From Tretioscincus oriximinensis (lineage: Eukaryota > Chordata > Lepidosauria > Squamata > Gymnophthalmidae): a stretch of DNA of 64,000 nucleotides. Below are positions 1 through 26,843 of the stretch, in pieces. The stretch lies in the NCBI GenBank assembly GCA_022410635.1, contig JAJVDF010000658.1:564754-628753 (forward strand), in the 5' to 3' direction. The notes under the pieces were generated by a model that saw only the letters and a list, made by a program, of their open reading frames with translations, had not been told where the DNA came from and did no database searches. Every line of letters starts with the position of its first letter. The first letter of the stretch is position 1. Position numbers and translations under genes: made by a program.

Positions 1-660
1 GTGCGTAGAAAAGGTTGTGTGTTGAGCAAGTGTTTGGAGACTTTGACTATCTCAGAATCCTTAGTTTCATCATCTTTCTTTTGTCATCCAGGTTTAAAAC
101 ACTTCATTAATTTTTACAATACACTTCATTGCAATAAACCACAATTCTCCCCTTTTTTCTACCCTCCCTCCCCTATTCACAAAATATTAAATCTGTCAGC
201 TGTTGGGGCTCACATTTGGAAAATCAATTATAATCTTAACTTCATTGCTTCAATCCCTAACCTTGCCCCTATACAGTTTTTTTGCAATCAGTCACCAGAA
301 CCATCTGAGCACAATTTTATGCCCTCCGGCATAATAGTATCCAAATCAATACTTTACTTGTTATTCTTATCTGCATATAAATATATTATTTAGTTCTCTT
401 TCCACCTTAACCAAAAATTCCTTAATTTTTTGACATTTCCTGCCATCTGTATGAAAATGCATCTTTGTTGGCAACCATGCCAACCTATTCCAGAAACATC
501 TGGGGAAAAGTGTGACAATTGTTCTGTACCACTTATGAGTATCCTTCCTTCTTGTCTCCTCCATACGATTGTTTTTTATTTCTTTTATTCTCTTAATTTC
601 TTATATCTTCCTTCTTACATTGATGTCTGTACTCCAAATATCATATAACTCCAGCTTCGC
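1..660 (-). repeat. L1-like LINE fragment (ORF2 3' part)
   Basis: AT-rich minus-strand sequence with decayed coding potential; residues such as WYRTIVTLFP, RLAWLPTK and KIKEFLVKVE can be read. A second copy at 54110-54850 gives a matching peptide (TVTTFPP, RLAWVPAK, EYWENIQEE), showing this is a dispersed LINE. The L1 assignment is by overall resemblance only. Confidence 0.55.
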
Positions 661-705
661 CATCCTTTAGGAAACCTTCACCTGGACTCAGTGTGTGGTT
701 AACAA

Positions 706-1070
706 CATAAGAAGAGCCATACTGGATCGGGCCAGAGCCCATCTAGCCTAGCCTTCCGTCTCACGCAGAGGCCCCCCAGATGGACTTGGGCAGTCTGAAC
801 AGAGGAAAGCAAAATATGCACCTGTTCATGACTCCCTGCAAATGGTATTTCAGGAGTCCTGCCTGTTGCTCCACCCTGGAGGAAGCATCCAGACATTCAT
901 CCTAGTAACCATTTATACCTTTGGTGTCCATAAACCTGTCTAGTCCTGTCTTGAAGCTATCCAAGCTGTTAGCTACCACCACCTCTTCTGGAAGTAAATG
1001 GGTGAAAAAATACTTTCCTTTGTTCTCACTTTTCTGCCCATTAGTTTCAAGGAATGTCNTCTGATCCTAG
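706..1070 (-). repeat. CR1 LINE 3' end
   Basis: It matches the same CR1 subfamily as 38427-39180: 3' end gttcttatg.., ctagatgggct-like block, and the segment complementary to ccacctcttctggaagtaaat at the end of ORF2. It lies about 70 bp before a CHD2 acceptor. Confidence 0.9.
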
Positions 1071-1140
1071 AGCTGAGGTTAAGGAATGCTTTGATGCTGA
1101 GACAGTAGTATTGNCACTGGGGATGTTTTTTCCTTGCTAG

Positions 1141-16518
<15,378 letters not shown>

Positions 16519-19500
16519 ACCTCAAACAGAAGGGGGCAGGGGGGAAGCCTTATGTGAAATGCCCCTGCTGGGGGTAAACTGCAGTTGCTTCTTCACTCCA
16601 GAACTGGATCCTTTGGACATTTAACCAGGAGCTGGTTAAGGTTGCGGCGCTTTGGATTTTATGCCAGACTCTGCTCCTGTCATTTCACTGGCCAGTGTTG
16701 GGACTTGACTCGCTCAAGCAACTTATGGGGGAAGACTAAGCTAGTCCCGGATCCTGTTTTGTGCACTTGTTTCCTGAAGGTTGCACCGGACTTCCATCTA
16801 CAGGTTGTGGAACTTGGGTTGATGCCTACTGGGTGTATGCGGAGGGGCACAGAAAATGTTGTTGCTGTGGAGATTTAAGTTATTGTTGCAGGGTTGGACA
16901 GAGGAACACTGCCTCAACCTGCGAAGGGGAAGATGTTCAGCACAGAGGCTGCTGCCTTGGGGGGAGAGAGAGATAATGGAGCCTGACCCTAAACTCCTGA
17001 TCGAAAGCTTTGGATGCTTATGACAGTTTGGTAAAGGCAGCTGCAAGCATAATAGGGATGTCCCTTGTACACATTGGGATACTCTAAGGAGGCACTTATC
17101 CCGGAGGGAGATGCAAGGGGTGACTTGGGGACGTAGCATCCCTTCTGTGCAATGGGACACTCTATGGAGGCACCTATCCCAGAGGGAGGTCTAAGAAGTG
17201 ACTTAGGGACATAGCATCCCTTGTACATACTGGGACACTGAGGCACCTTTCCAGATGACTTAGGGGTACATTGGAACACCCTAAGGACACTTAGGAGCCC
17301 CCCTTGTACTCATTGGGTCCCTGTAAGGAGATGCCTATCTTGTAGGGAGATCTAAGGAGTGATTTAGGGACATAACTCCTGTTAGATCCCACCAACGGGT
17401 AGAAGAAAGGCTCCTAGTGCACCTGCTGGATCCGTTACTTGATCTTCCTACATTTTTGAAGTTTACTGTCAGGCGTCCCAAATACAAGTTGTTTTCTTGT
17501 CTACGTGGTTGATGTCTTCCCATTTCAACATCTATGGTCTCAGCAACCCTCCCCCCAAATCCACCCTATCTCTCCTAAGCCAGTAGCTACCCCCAGCTGC
17601 AGCTCAGTTTTTTTTNAACAAGAGTCAGCTGCAAGATTGGACTGTCTCCCTGCTACCAAAGCTTAGGAAGGGTTGCACCTCCCTACGGGGAGAACGTGAT
17701 TCTCAAGGCTACTCCTAGATTTTTAAACCCTTCCACAAATGTGCCTGTGGGCAAAAATGACAGGTTCCATTTTTTTTCCCCATTTGATTTTTTTTCTAAG
17801 CTGTGATAGTAGAGAAATACACTACGCAATTTCATCAGGAAATCCTTTCATTTCCACTGTTTTCACAACGTGAAATCCATACGTGTTTGTCCCCAGCACT
17901 NGGGGGGGAAGAAGCAAAATATTCTTCCCTGTGAACTACATGGATTGGTTATTATGTCACACTGAGCCCTATTATTTTAGTGCAGGCAAGAAATGAATTG
18001 TGCCATGCATTCAGAACAAGAAACGGCGATAATCCCTGAAGCAAAGTGGCCCAACAGACGCAAAACAGAAATTTAAAGGAACTATCCGTGGAAGGATCGT
18101 AATTGAAATTTATTTATCTATGTATNGGTACATATTGTGTGGTTAAAAACGGGATATGCAAATCCAAAACAGGTTGAAAGTGCTTAGTAAAAAGGTCAAT
18201 CTATAAACACACAACAAAAAAAGAAGACTAGATCGTGAGCGCATGCAGAGTTCATTCAGGAAATGGCNGTGGAAAGCAACAGGAGGTTTATATTTGATCC
18301 AGATTAAAAGGTTCTAGATTAAGAGCTGTCGCACACTGCATGGCTGTGCATCCTAAAATTAAATGAATTTGATGTGCTTCCCTCCTCCCAATACATTTTT
18401 TACTTGCTAAGGTTTCCAAATCCCTGTCCTGGGCAGGAATCTGGAGATNTGAGTAATTTCCAGGTGCCGCGATCTTTAAAAAACGCGTTTCATAACCTGG
18501 TTTTTCAAATTTGCAGATCTCTGCTGTGGCATNTGCGGCGGGTGCTGCCTGTGACGGAAGTGGTGGGTTGCTAGCTAGCCCTGTGCATGGGTGAATGTAT
18601 ACAAGGAGAGATGGAGGCGCCGCTCCTTCGCTGGCATCTGGAGTACTCCTGGGTACTCCAGTGGAGTTGGAGCTGGAGTGGGAAGAGCACCACTGCAGTG
18701 ACTCAGGCGACACCCCTGCCTGCCACACTTCTGCTCAAGGNAGCCACCACTGCACCAGGATGGACATGCGGCGCTTTTCGTGGTTACCACTGCAGACCTA
18801 CTCGTCAAACTGCTAAACAAGGATGAGAGGGGAAGGAAGCAGAGGAAGGGTGACAGAACCTAGGGAATGTTAAAAAGCCCACGATTTTGCAGGCCTCTTG
18901 GGAGGCAGCCACAGCTCTGCTGGGGAAGGGGGCATGACCTGGGCAGAACGGGCACAGCCTGTATGGAATGAGGATGTAGCTTGGGCAGGTCCCGGATTTT
19001 TTGCGCTACTGAGCCCTTGAACCTGTTTGCATTTGTTTGTGTTGCTTTAACCACAAGGTGCATTCATCCTTCCAAGAATCGTCCTTATACACTTTTGCTA
19101 ATGAATTCGGAGCAGACAGCCGAGTTAGCAAAAAGGAGGCAGGGATGTCTATATATCTGAGAAATCGGATGCTAATAGTGTTACCAGGAAGCAGCCTTTG
19201 CCAAAACTGGCAAGATTCCCCTTTTGATGATGTGCCTTGCTTGGGCGACGCTACAGGGCAGAAAGACTTTTCCCCTTTAAAATGGTGGGAGCTCTTAATG
19301 CTTTCAAGAAGGGAAAGATTTTACCCTGTGGTTTCGGAGTGACGTACCTACCAAGTTGGGTGGGTATATAATTTTTGTGTGTGTACAGCACATATTAACA
19401 TGCTGGGTGCTTTCGATTAAATTGTGAAACTGTGAAGCTATTCCTCTGTAGCCCCAACGGGGGAAAGGCAGCTTTGGGATAGTTATTGTAAGGAGTTTGG

Positions 19501-20170
19501 GAGGCAATTCTAACTTTGCAAAAAGGAATCTGGTGGCCTGAGCCTTACTCTAGGTTGCATCTTGGGACAGATTCCTCTTCCAAGATAGGGCCCTGAATAA
19601 GGCTCGGTGGGAAGCGGAGGGAAATTGCACGTTGCGAATTTCAACTCAAGTCTTGCATCTTCCCATACTTACGGCTCCCTTGACCGCCTCTTCAGTGGTA
19701 GAAGGACTTAAAGGGACGGGAGAACGGGTGACGCNTAGAGACAGTATTAATGGACCAGACCAGAAAACTTTGCTTTTTGCCAGAAGCAAGGGAGGTGATC
19801 TGGACACGGGCCCAATTTGAGTGGATAATTGGAGGAAGAAAAAGAAGATAAAAAGGACACTTGGTGAATCCTGCCATTTATTGTGTTGTTTCCCCCCCCC
19901 AAAAAAAATGCAGGGGGTAAAAGGACATTTCATTTGACAAAGCCTTGGACTACTACGGGGAAAGGGATGGGACAAAATAAGCTCCAGACTGAAGGGGGGA
20001 GAAAAATTAATATTAATTTATATTTGTGACAAAAAGTATATATATAAATGCCGCTGTCTTAGTTATTTCTGATGTAAATATGTTGTTTATAGAGTTAAGT
20101 ATTAATTTTTCCTACATTGTAGGTTGTCCTTTGGATTCTTGTATATTAAAATATTACATGGACATTTTCA
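16519..20170 (+). other. CHD2: CHD2 3' UTR (probable extent)
   Basis: About 3.65 kb after the stop with no recognised interspersed element, unlike all surrounding sequence. It ends in an AT-rich block (20010-20160) with ATTAAA at 20145-20150, followed by T/G-rich sequence, so cleavage near 20165-20175 is likely. The end is inferred from composition, not from a transcript. A degenerate minisatellite lies at about 17055-17375. Confidence 0.6.
17055..17375 (+). repeat. Degenerate ~70-90 bp minisatellite in the CHD2 3' UTR
   Basis: About four imperfect units, each starting near cccttgtac..attggg and containing ggaggcacctatcc, ggagggagatctaag and gtgacttagggacatag. Unit starts fall near 17056, 17140, 17216 and 17302, so unit length varies from about 70 to 86 bp. 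Confidence 0.75.
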
Positions 20171-20432
20171 CAAATTGGTCTCTTTGGAATCTTTTTGATC
20201 ATTTTGCGTTGGATTTGTTCCCCAGTCTCGTGGAATGATTGTGGAATGGATTGAAGGGCTATTTTACTATTACCTTCACTGTTTGGGCTTGAATCAGCCA
20301 GGGCTTCAAAGGTCNTTGACACCTGTAGCTTGCTAGATCTATTGTTGTTAAACCAGATTATCTTGATCTGGATTAGCTGCAGCCACCATGAACCTGTGTG
20401 AAGCAGCTTGAACCACATTAGGAGAGATATTA

Positions 20433-20662
20433 GAATAAGAGTTGGTTTTTATACTCCGCTTTTCTGAACCTGAAGGGAATCCAAGTGGCTTACATAGCCT
20501 TCTATTCTCTTCACAACAGACCCCTTGTGAAGTTGGTGGGGTTGAGAGAGCTCTGAAGAACTGCGACTAGCCCAAGCTGGCTCTTGTGGAGGAGGACAGA
20601 ATCGAACTGGATGTTTTCCAGATGAAAGTCTGACACTCTAACCGCTACACCAGACTAGCTCT
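20433..20662 (-). repeat. CORE-type SINE, family 2 (near full length)
   Basis: On the minus strand: A-box-like tggtgtagcggttagagtg, a B-box-like gttcgattctgtc, a MIR/CORE-like body (gctagtcgcagttcttcaga, ccccaccaacttcacaag) and an L2-like 3' end. Other copies are near 22.1, 23.8, 32.9, 46.5, 48.3, 50.2 and 53.0 kb. Confidence 0.85.
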
Positions 20663-20934
20663 CAGCAATGCACGTGCTACAATCCAGATGGGAGTTTGCT
20701 ATTTCAGAGGACGTAACACCAGCGCCATGTCGTGACTCTACTTCCCCNTCAGTCAAATGCAGGCAGGGCTGCTGCTCTCTGCTGCATACAAATGCTACCA
20801 TAGTATGAACAAAAACGGGGGTAGTGCAAAATAAAGGTCACTACAGAATTGACAAACTTGTAGAAAAGTGTGTAATAGCCAAAACCCACAGGACAAACTT
20901 TCAAAAGCAAACAGTAACTTGCTTTCAGAAGCAT

Positions 20935-21095
20935 CAGGCAGGATTCCTGAAGCTACATTTGCAGGGAATCAAAGAACAGCCGAAGGTTTTGCCTCCTCCT
21001 TCGGCTTGAGATGCCCAGGAGCAATCGGAGGGCCCCTGTGTGAGCCGGAAGGCTGGACTAGATGTGCTGTGGTCCCATTCAGCAGGGATCCTTTT
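20935..21095 (+). repeat. CR1 LINE 3' end
   Basis: Contains caggcaggattcctgaag, gatgcccaggagcaatcgg and ctggactagatgtgctgtgg. Confidence 0.85.
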
Positions 21096-21109
21096 ATGCT
21101 CAGGCTACA

Positions 21110-21190
21110 GTGCGGGCCATGGCAGGTCCCATTTAACTCATCCACATGCCACTTGGGACCTGCCATAGTGTACACTGGCACGTGCAAGTC
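21110..21190. repeat. Copy of palindromic 'tagactatggcagg' repeat
   Basis: ccatggcaggtcccat and gggacctgccatagtgtac form the arms, with ccacatgcca between them. Confidence 0.5.
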
Positions 21191-21194
21191 CCTG

Positions 21195-21285
21195 TTTCAA
21201 GAGTTGAGAACAGATGATGGCTTTGCCNCCTCTGTTGGAGATGCCCAGAGCCAATAGATGGGCTATTGTGTGAGACAGAAGTCAG
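21195..21285 (+). repeat. CR1 LINE 3' fragment
   Basis: gagttgagaacagatgatgg through attgtgtgagacagaagtc, a diverged 3' UTR piece. Confidence 0.7.
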
Positions 21286-21290
21286 GAGTA

Positions 21291-21490
21291 TTTATTTATT
21301 TACATTTTTATAGCGCCTTATACCTGTAGGTCTCAGGGCAGTTAACAATAAAACCATCATTTAACACATTAAAAACAGNCTTTTCTAAAAATGGGCAAGA
21401 CAGTAGTTTTTTAGCCANAGGCCAGGCCAAAGAGGTGCATCTTTGACAGAGTAGANGGGCTNTGGACTAATTCAGGAGAGCTCTTAAGTT
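21291..21490 (-). repeat. L2-type LINE 3' end
   Basis: tatttatttacatttttata, then ccttatacctgtaggtctca and gttaacaataaaacc, then the 3' UTR block with gccaggccaaagaggtgc. Confidence 0.75.
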
Positions 21491-21709
21491 ATTTTTGAAT
21501 GCACTGCAACCAATGGCAGAAGACAGCCGCAGTCACCATGACCAGAACCCTTCTAAAGCCAACTCAAAAATAGACATGATATTCAGTTCAGAAAACATCT
21601 TAAACCTCTTCCTCAGTAACCCTGCCATCAGACAAAGGGTCATCAGCCAGTGGAATTTACTTCCAGAAGAGGTGGTGAAAGCTAGCAACCTGGATAAACA
21701 CATGATGAG

Positions 21710-21710
<1 letters not shown>

Positions 21711-21779
<69 letters not shown>

Positions 21780-21986
21780 AATAATTATAAATAAAATAAT
21801 AATATTATTATTATTATTATAAATAAAATATTATTATTATTATTATTATTGTTATTAATATTAATATTTTATTTTATTAATATTATTTTATTATTATTAT
21901 TATTATTATTAATATTATTATTTATTATTATTATTTATTTATTATTATTTATTATTATTATTTTATTAATTATTATTATTATTATA

Positions 21987-22017
<31 letters not shown>

Positions 22018-22036
22018 GTAGTAGTAGTAGTAGTAT
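21711..22036 (+). repeat. (ATT)n/(TAG)n microsatellite
   Basis: Over 300 bp of mostly ATT with variant AAATAAA blocks, ending in (TAG)n. Confidence 0.97.
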
Positions 22037-22037
22037 C

Positions 22038-22246
22038 CCACCCTATAACCGAAGGTCTCAGGGCGGCCAACCATAGGGAGTTGTTTTCTCCACAACAAAC
22101 ACTCTGTGGAGTAGGTGGGGCTGACAGAGTTCAAATAACTGTGACTAGCCCAAGGTCACCCAGGTGGCTTTCGTGGAGGAGTGGGGGATCGAACCGGGAG
22201 ACCATTAGNTATGAGTCCAACACTCTAACCACTACACCAAATTGGT
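22038..22246 (-). mobile_element. CORE-type SINE, family 2
   Basis: Tail-to-head on the plus strand: ccaccctataaccgaaggtc end, ctgtgactagcccaaggtca body, ccaacactctaaccactaca head. Inserted inside the CR1-like LINE. Confidence 0.85.
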
Positions 22247-23366
22247 TTATGGACACCAAGGGTATAAATAGCTACTGGGTGAATCTTTTGAAACTGCCTC
22301 TGGGATGAAGCAACAGGCAGAACTTGTGAGATACCATTTGCAGGGAATTGAGAACAGGTGAAGATTTTGCCTGCCCAGACGCAATTGGTGGGCCTCAGTG
22401 TGAGACAGAAGGCTGGATTAGANGGCCTCTGGCCTGATTCAACAGGGCTCCTCTTACGTTCTTATCGACGATTCGCCAATCTTGCCTTGATTATTGGAGA
22501 TTTAAAGGCAGGAAAGTGACACAAGGCACTATATGGGCATGGGCGTCAAACCACAACCAACTGGCATTCTCCGATACACTTCTAATCTAAATCCATTTCT
22601 TCCCTGAAAATTCAATCGGCAGAAAAAGACACAAGGCACGTTGTTGGGAAGAAAAAAATTTACTTGCATTTTTTTTTCTGTCAATAAATAATTTACAGTA
22701 TTTACATCAACATAACACACGAATAGTACACTCGCATTCATATACACAGACACCCACGTACACACAGGCTCACACACGTCCTCTCGCACACGAAGAGAAA
22801 AGGGGGCCAATGAGATTATGGTCATTATTTCTTTTCATCCATTTAGAGTACATTGGCTCCATTTCACTCCGAAGCTGCAACTTGGCCAGATACAACCAAA
22901 ATAAAGTGCGTTCATGATAGTTGAACATTGAAATAGAGATATTTCAACAGCTGAGAAGGAATGGGTGTGCTTCTTGGACTAGGGATGAGATAGGTGCAAG
23001 CAACTGCTGTTGACAGAATCTGAGATTCCCTGTGGTCATCAATGTAAGGGATGGTTTCCCTACTATCCTCAGCCCCCAGCCAGTATGGTCAAAGGACAGA
23101 GGTTCTGAGAACTTGCAACAATGATGGCCCTTGCCCTTTACTAGAAGTCCATTCATGAACTCCTTCTGAAGTCTGCACGTGAAGCTCACAAAATGGGTTT
23201 CAGCANGGGGAAACAGTTTCAGTTGCACTCACCTGGACCAGATAACCATGGTTGGGACCTAATAACATCTAGAGAGCTTTGAACTCTTAATCTATGTAGT
23301 AGATTGGTTTTGTTGATGGTTGGATAAGACACAGACAAGGGATGCACATAACAAGGGCTTCACTTT

Positions 23367-23402
23367 TTGATTTCTATATTTGAAATCAAATATAGAAATC
23401 AA
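23367..23402. repeat. Perfect 36-bp inverted repeat (17-bp arms)
   Basis: ttgatttctatatttga, two bases, then its exact reverse complement. It lies in the proposed RGMA 3' UTR. Confidence 0.97.
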
Positions 23403-23757
23403 GGGGTCACAAAGTCAGTAGGAGAGGCACTGGAACTTTGGACCAAAACTGACCTAAAGTTGATTTGTATCTTCTCTGTGGCAGCCCACATGTCAATGAG
23501 CCACTACTGAATGTAGCCACCTGACGTCCCTCCTTCGCCTTTGACTGGGGAGCAATCGGTGACNGCATCAACCTAGTGGTGGGATCATGGGTAATGGGCC
23601 GTAGTTTAAAGCCAAGCTTCACAGAAGCTAATGGGCCGAAAACAAGGATGGTATGAGAGACAGATGCTCACAAACACTCTAAGGCAAAGGCAATTATGGG
23701 TCCCATTGGGAGCCTCCTGTTCTCCTTCCCCTTATCTTTCCAAACCATCTGCTCTGA

Positions 23758-23975
23758 AGAAGGAGGGTTGGTCTTTATACACTGCTTTTGTCAACCCAAA
23801 GGGAGTCAAAGCCTTCTTCTCTTCACAACAGATTGTGGTGGGGCTGAGAGTTCCAGAGAACTGTGACAAGGCCAAGATTGCCCAGCTTGCTTTTTGTGGA
23901 GGGCAGAATTGAACTGGGAGGCTTCCAGGTAAGAGTCAGGAGACTCCAATCATTACACCAGACTGGTTCTCAGAT
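23758..23975 (-). repeat. CORE-type SINE, family 2
   Basis: aggagggttggtctttatac, then cttcacaacagattgtgg, gaactgtgacaaggccaag and a tRNA-like head end with aatcattacaccagactgg. Confidence 0.85.
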
Positions 23976-24879
23976 TGAGAGATCTCTATATCAAGGCTTT
24001 TCTNAAATTGGAAATGGGGAACCAAGGACTAAGGAGGAAATGGCCACTGTGGAACAAAAATGTAGTAAGCACATTTTCTTTTAAACATTTCAAGAAGAAG
24101 AAAATTACACCTTTACGTCTGTACAATCACATAGGAACGACATGAGGGCATTCTATACAACCCATAATTGTTTACATCCAGTGGCTGCAGAAGTGTCTTA
24201 TTTGTGTTTTTCTATTGGAGGGTCACGGGGGGGGGGGGGAGCAGTGAAAGGTGCACGACAGGTCAGCATGGTGTGTTAAGGGGCTGATGCTTTCTATGTG
24301 TGCTGATTCCTCAAATGTGCCATTGCTTGAACCTTTTTACAAAGGGGTCCCTTCCAGCATGGATATCACTTCCCTTTAATACTCTTTCTTCTGCGCACCT
24401 GAAAGCTCTTGAGAGGGGCTTCTTCACTTTCTGGGCTGCATCTCATAAGGATGGAGAGGAACCCAATCTAGGTGATCAAAATGGCCACATATACTGGGGC
24501 AATGGTAGAAGTTTTTCTTAACCAGTCTAGCAGCATTCCATGGGTCTCTGGATTGGAAGAAGAAAGGATGTGGTCANGGCACATGTTTCCCTCTTCTGGT
24601 TTAATGGGGGACACATTTCAGTAGCACACCAAATTGTACCACCAAAAGAGATTCCCAGGTGGGACCGTGGTAAAGAATGTCAGTTCCTGGCACTCAGCAA
24701 ACCTGGATGTTCCTCCAGAGATCTGTAATGGGACAGCCTTCCAGATGCAGAGAGCTTAGCCTGGTACTTCGGAGCTGTTCATGCCTCTGGAATAGTTCAG
24801 ATGATGGAAGTGCAAAAACAGCCCTTATCAACAGACAGCACCAGTCTTCCATTCAGTCCTCACTTATCATTTTGCTATA

Positions 24880-25085
24880 ATTTGGGATCCCTCTCCATGT
24901 ATTTCCTGGAATCACACAACAGTCCCTGAAGGCTCTGCGATAGGACAAATCCCAGAGCCTGGAATGATGTCATCAACGTTCTAAAGCCAGGGCCAGGCTG
25001 GCAGTGGTTGCCATGGAACCCNTCCCTTCACTCCACTAGGAACAGGGAAAACAACCCAGGAAGAGGGAAGGAGGAACATAAAGGA
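24880..25085 (-). repeat. Unnamed repeat, inverted relative to 30135-30345
   Basis: Its reverse complement matches 30135-30345 across tcctccttccc, gttccatggcaaccactgcc, cctggccctggctttagaa and tctgggatttgt. The family is not recognised. Confidence 0.65.
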
Positions 25086-25174
25086 TGGGAGGAGAGTAAG
25101 CTACTCTCCCTGATGCACTAAATTCAGGCAACAGCCAGTTCTGAATGAAGCATGGATATCCCAGGGTAAAACGC

Positions 25175-25245
25175 TCCAGATAGTGCTTTATTCTGGAATG
25201 CCATAGTTCAATAAGTAAGTGATGGCTGGACGCAGCCTTAGCAAA
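25175..25245. repeat. 'ttattctggRatatcc' repeat fragment
   Basis: gtgctttattctggaatgcc through gatggctggacgcagcc, related to 14190-14290 and 57352-57455. Confidence 0.45.
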
Positions 25246-26843
25246 TAAGCTCCCTCCCCACCCCAAATTGTGAGACATCAAGATTCTAAAGCTTTTCAGA
25301 GGCAGGCAGATTCATTTTATGCCCCAAGGATTGAAGGGAACTGTATGCATCTCAATGGATGTTGGTGATGGAGAAGTCCTTTGAAAGTCCTCTGGACTTC
25401 AACAGAATGAAACTTACAAACCCATTTGTGGTACCCCTTGCATCCCAGGTTGAAATTTGAAGTTAAAAGGAAGCAGCACTTTTGCCACTTGAATACTGGC
25501 NAACGCCAACACCAAAGTCCTTCAACTAGTGGAAGTTTCCAGCATCGAGGTCATGCTTCTGAACAGGCACTGCATTGAGCAGGACACATCTCCAGGGTGA
25601 AGGATCATTGCCTACCCAACATAGCACTGTATGGNGAGCTGGCCACTGGTCACCATGGTAGAGGGGCTCCAAAGAAGAGGCATAAGGACTGCCTCAAGGA
25701 ATCTCTTGATATCTGCCATACACTCAGTAACTTCCCTAGCAGCTAATAGTCTGGATTGAGATATACNGTCTTCAATGCTGTCTCCTCCTTCGAGAACACA
25801 TGCAGGGCTGGTCTTCAGGACAAAAGATGGCAGCAGAAGAACCCGGATACAATCACTGCACCACCTTCAGGCAAGACCTTTTCCTCTACAGTCGATGTGG
25901 CCTGAACTGCAACAGGCATGGACAGTTAGCCCGTGCTTCCTTCGTGAAGCTTCACCAAGAAAGAAGAAGACTGGCCTACAGTATGCCCTGGGAANGGCAG
26001 AGGAGAGGAAGGGCAGCTGGGGATTGGAAAATGAAAGTACTCCTTTGATGAAGGGAGAAGAATTATCTGAGTAGAATTATTTCAGGTCAAGACACTCTCT
26101 GGTCAATTTCAAAAGCATTCCTCATCTCTGTTCCCTCTTGGCCTAGTCTTAAGGGGGTTTCAGAAGGGACAATGGATGCTTAGAAGACATTCCTGCAAAC
26201 TGGCCGTANGAAGCTGTATGGACAAGGAGGGAGTCTCAGAAATCACGACCACATATCTCAGCAAGGCATCTGCCAGCAGTTGCCCAAGCTAGGAAGAAAC
26301 TATAAATACCCCAGCAGCTGTTCATACAGTTTATATGATGTGCAGGGCAGGTGTGCAAATCCAGAGCATTTGCAACTCCCAGAGAATATATCTGTACCAA
26401 TCTGAATTCTAGGCACAGAGATTCGCAGTTTCGTTACCTGCTGATGTGTCAACTATGGTTTGCTTGGCCCAAAGCCTTCAAGAGGACCACATGTCTGAAA
26501 ACCTACTTGCCTGTTACATGGACGCCAATGTCACAATCACCACAACCATTTGTAGCACAACAAAAGGGGTTTAGGGTCAAAGGTTGGGAGTCTTCTGTGA
26601 CCCTCAGTGGGAGGAGGAAGAGGGGAAGTGAGGGGGAAAGGTAGATGGCTAACATGAGTTGTTGTCTGTTGGAACTGTCTCAAGTCACCTTCACCAGAAG
26701 GTCGCTAAGCCTTGTTTTGTTACTTCCGTGTAGACAAAACGGGTCCAGCTACCATTGGCTCTCACTTGGCCAAGGATTTATTTTTCTAGTATTGTCATTC
26801 TTCACGTAATTCTCCCAGCAGCATGATCTGCCATGATGGGGGC

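Larger units (their letters stand above)
21495..22467 (+). repeat. CR1-like LINE split by (ATT)n and a SINE
   Basis: The left part (21495-21710) ends in an ORF2 C-terminus reading RQRVISQWNLLPEEVVKASN. The right part (22247-22467) resumes at tttatggacaccaagggtat and runs to the 3' end ttacgttcttat. Between them are a (ATT)n/(TAG)n array and a minus-strand family-2 SINE. Confidence 0.85.
20171..22639. other. CHD2-RGMA intergenic interval (convergent genes)
   Basis: Between the inferred 3' ends lie a CORE-type SINE, several CR1 pieces, an ATT microsatellite and a second SINE. No open frame with a recognisable product was found. Confidence 0.6.
22640..26843 (-). other. RGMA: RGMA 3' UTR (probable extent)
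   Basis: About 4.2 kb downstream of the RGMA stop. An AATAAA (complement of 26777-26782) lies only about 65 bp after the stop. The sequence stays mostly repeat-poor to an AT-rich, GT-rich block at 22640-22800 that resembles a distal 3' UTR end (minus-strand AGTAAA near 22660). Both ends are inference; a SINE copy (23758-23975) and one low-copy repeat (24880-25085) lie inside, so the shorter end is possible. Confidence 0.4.
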
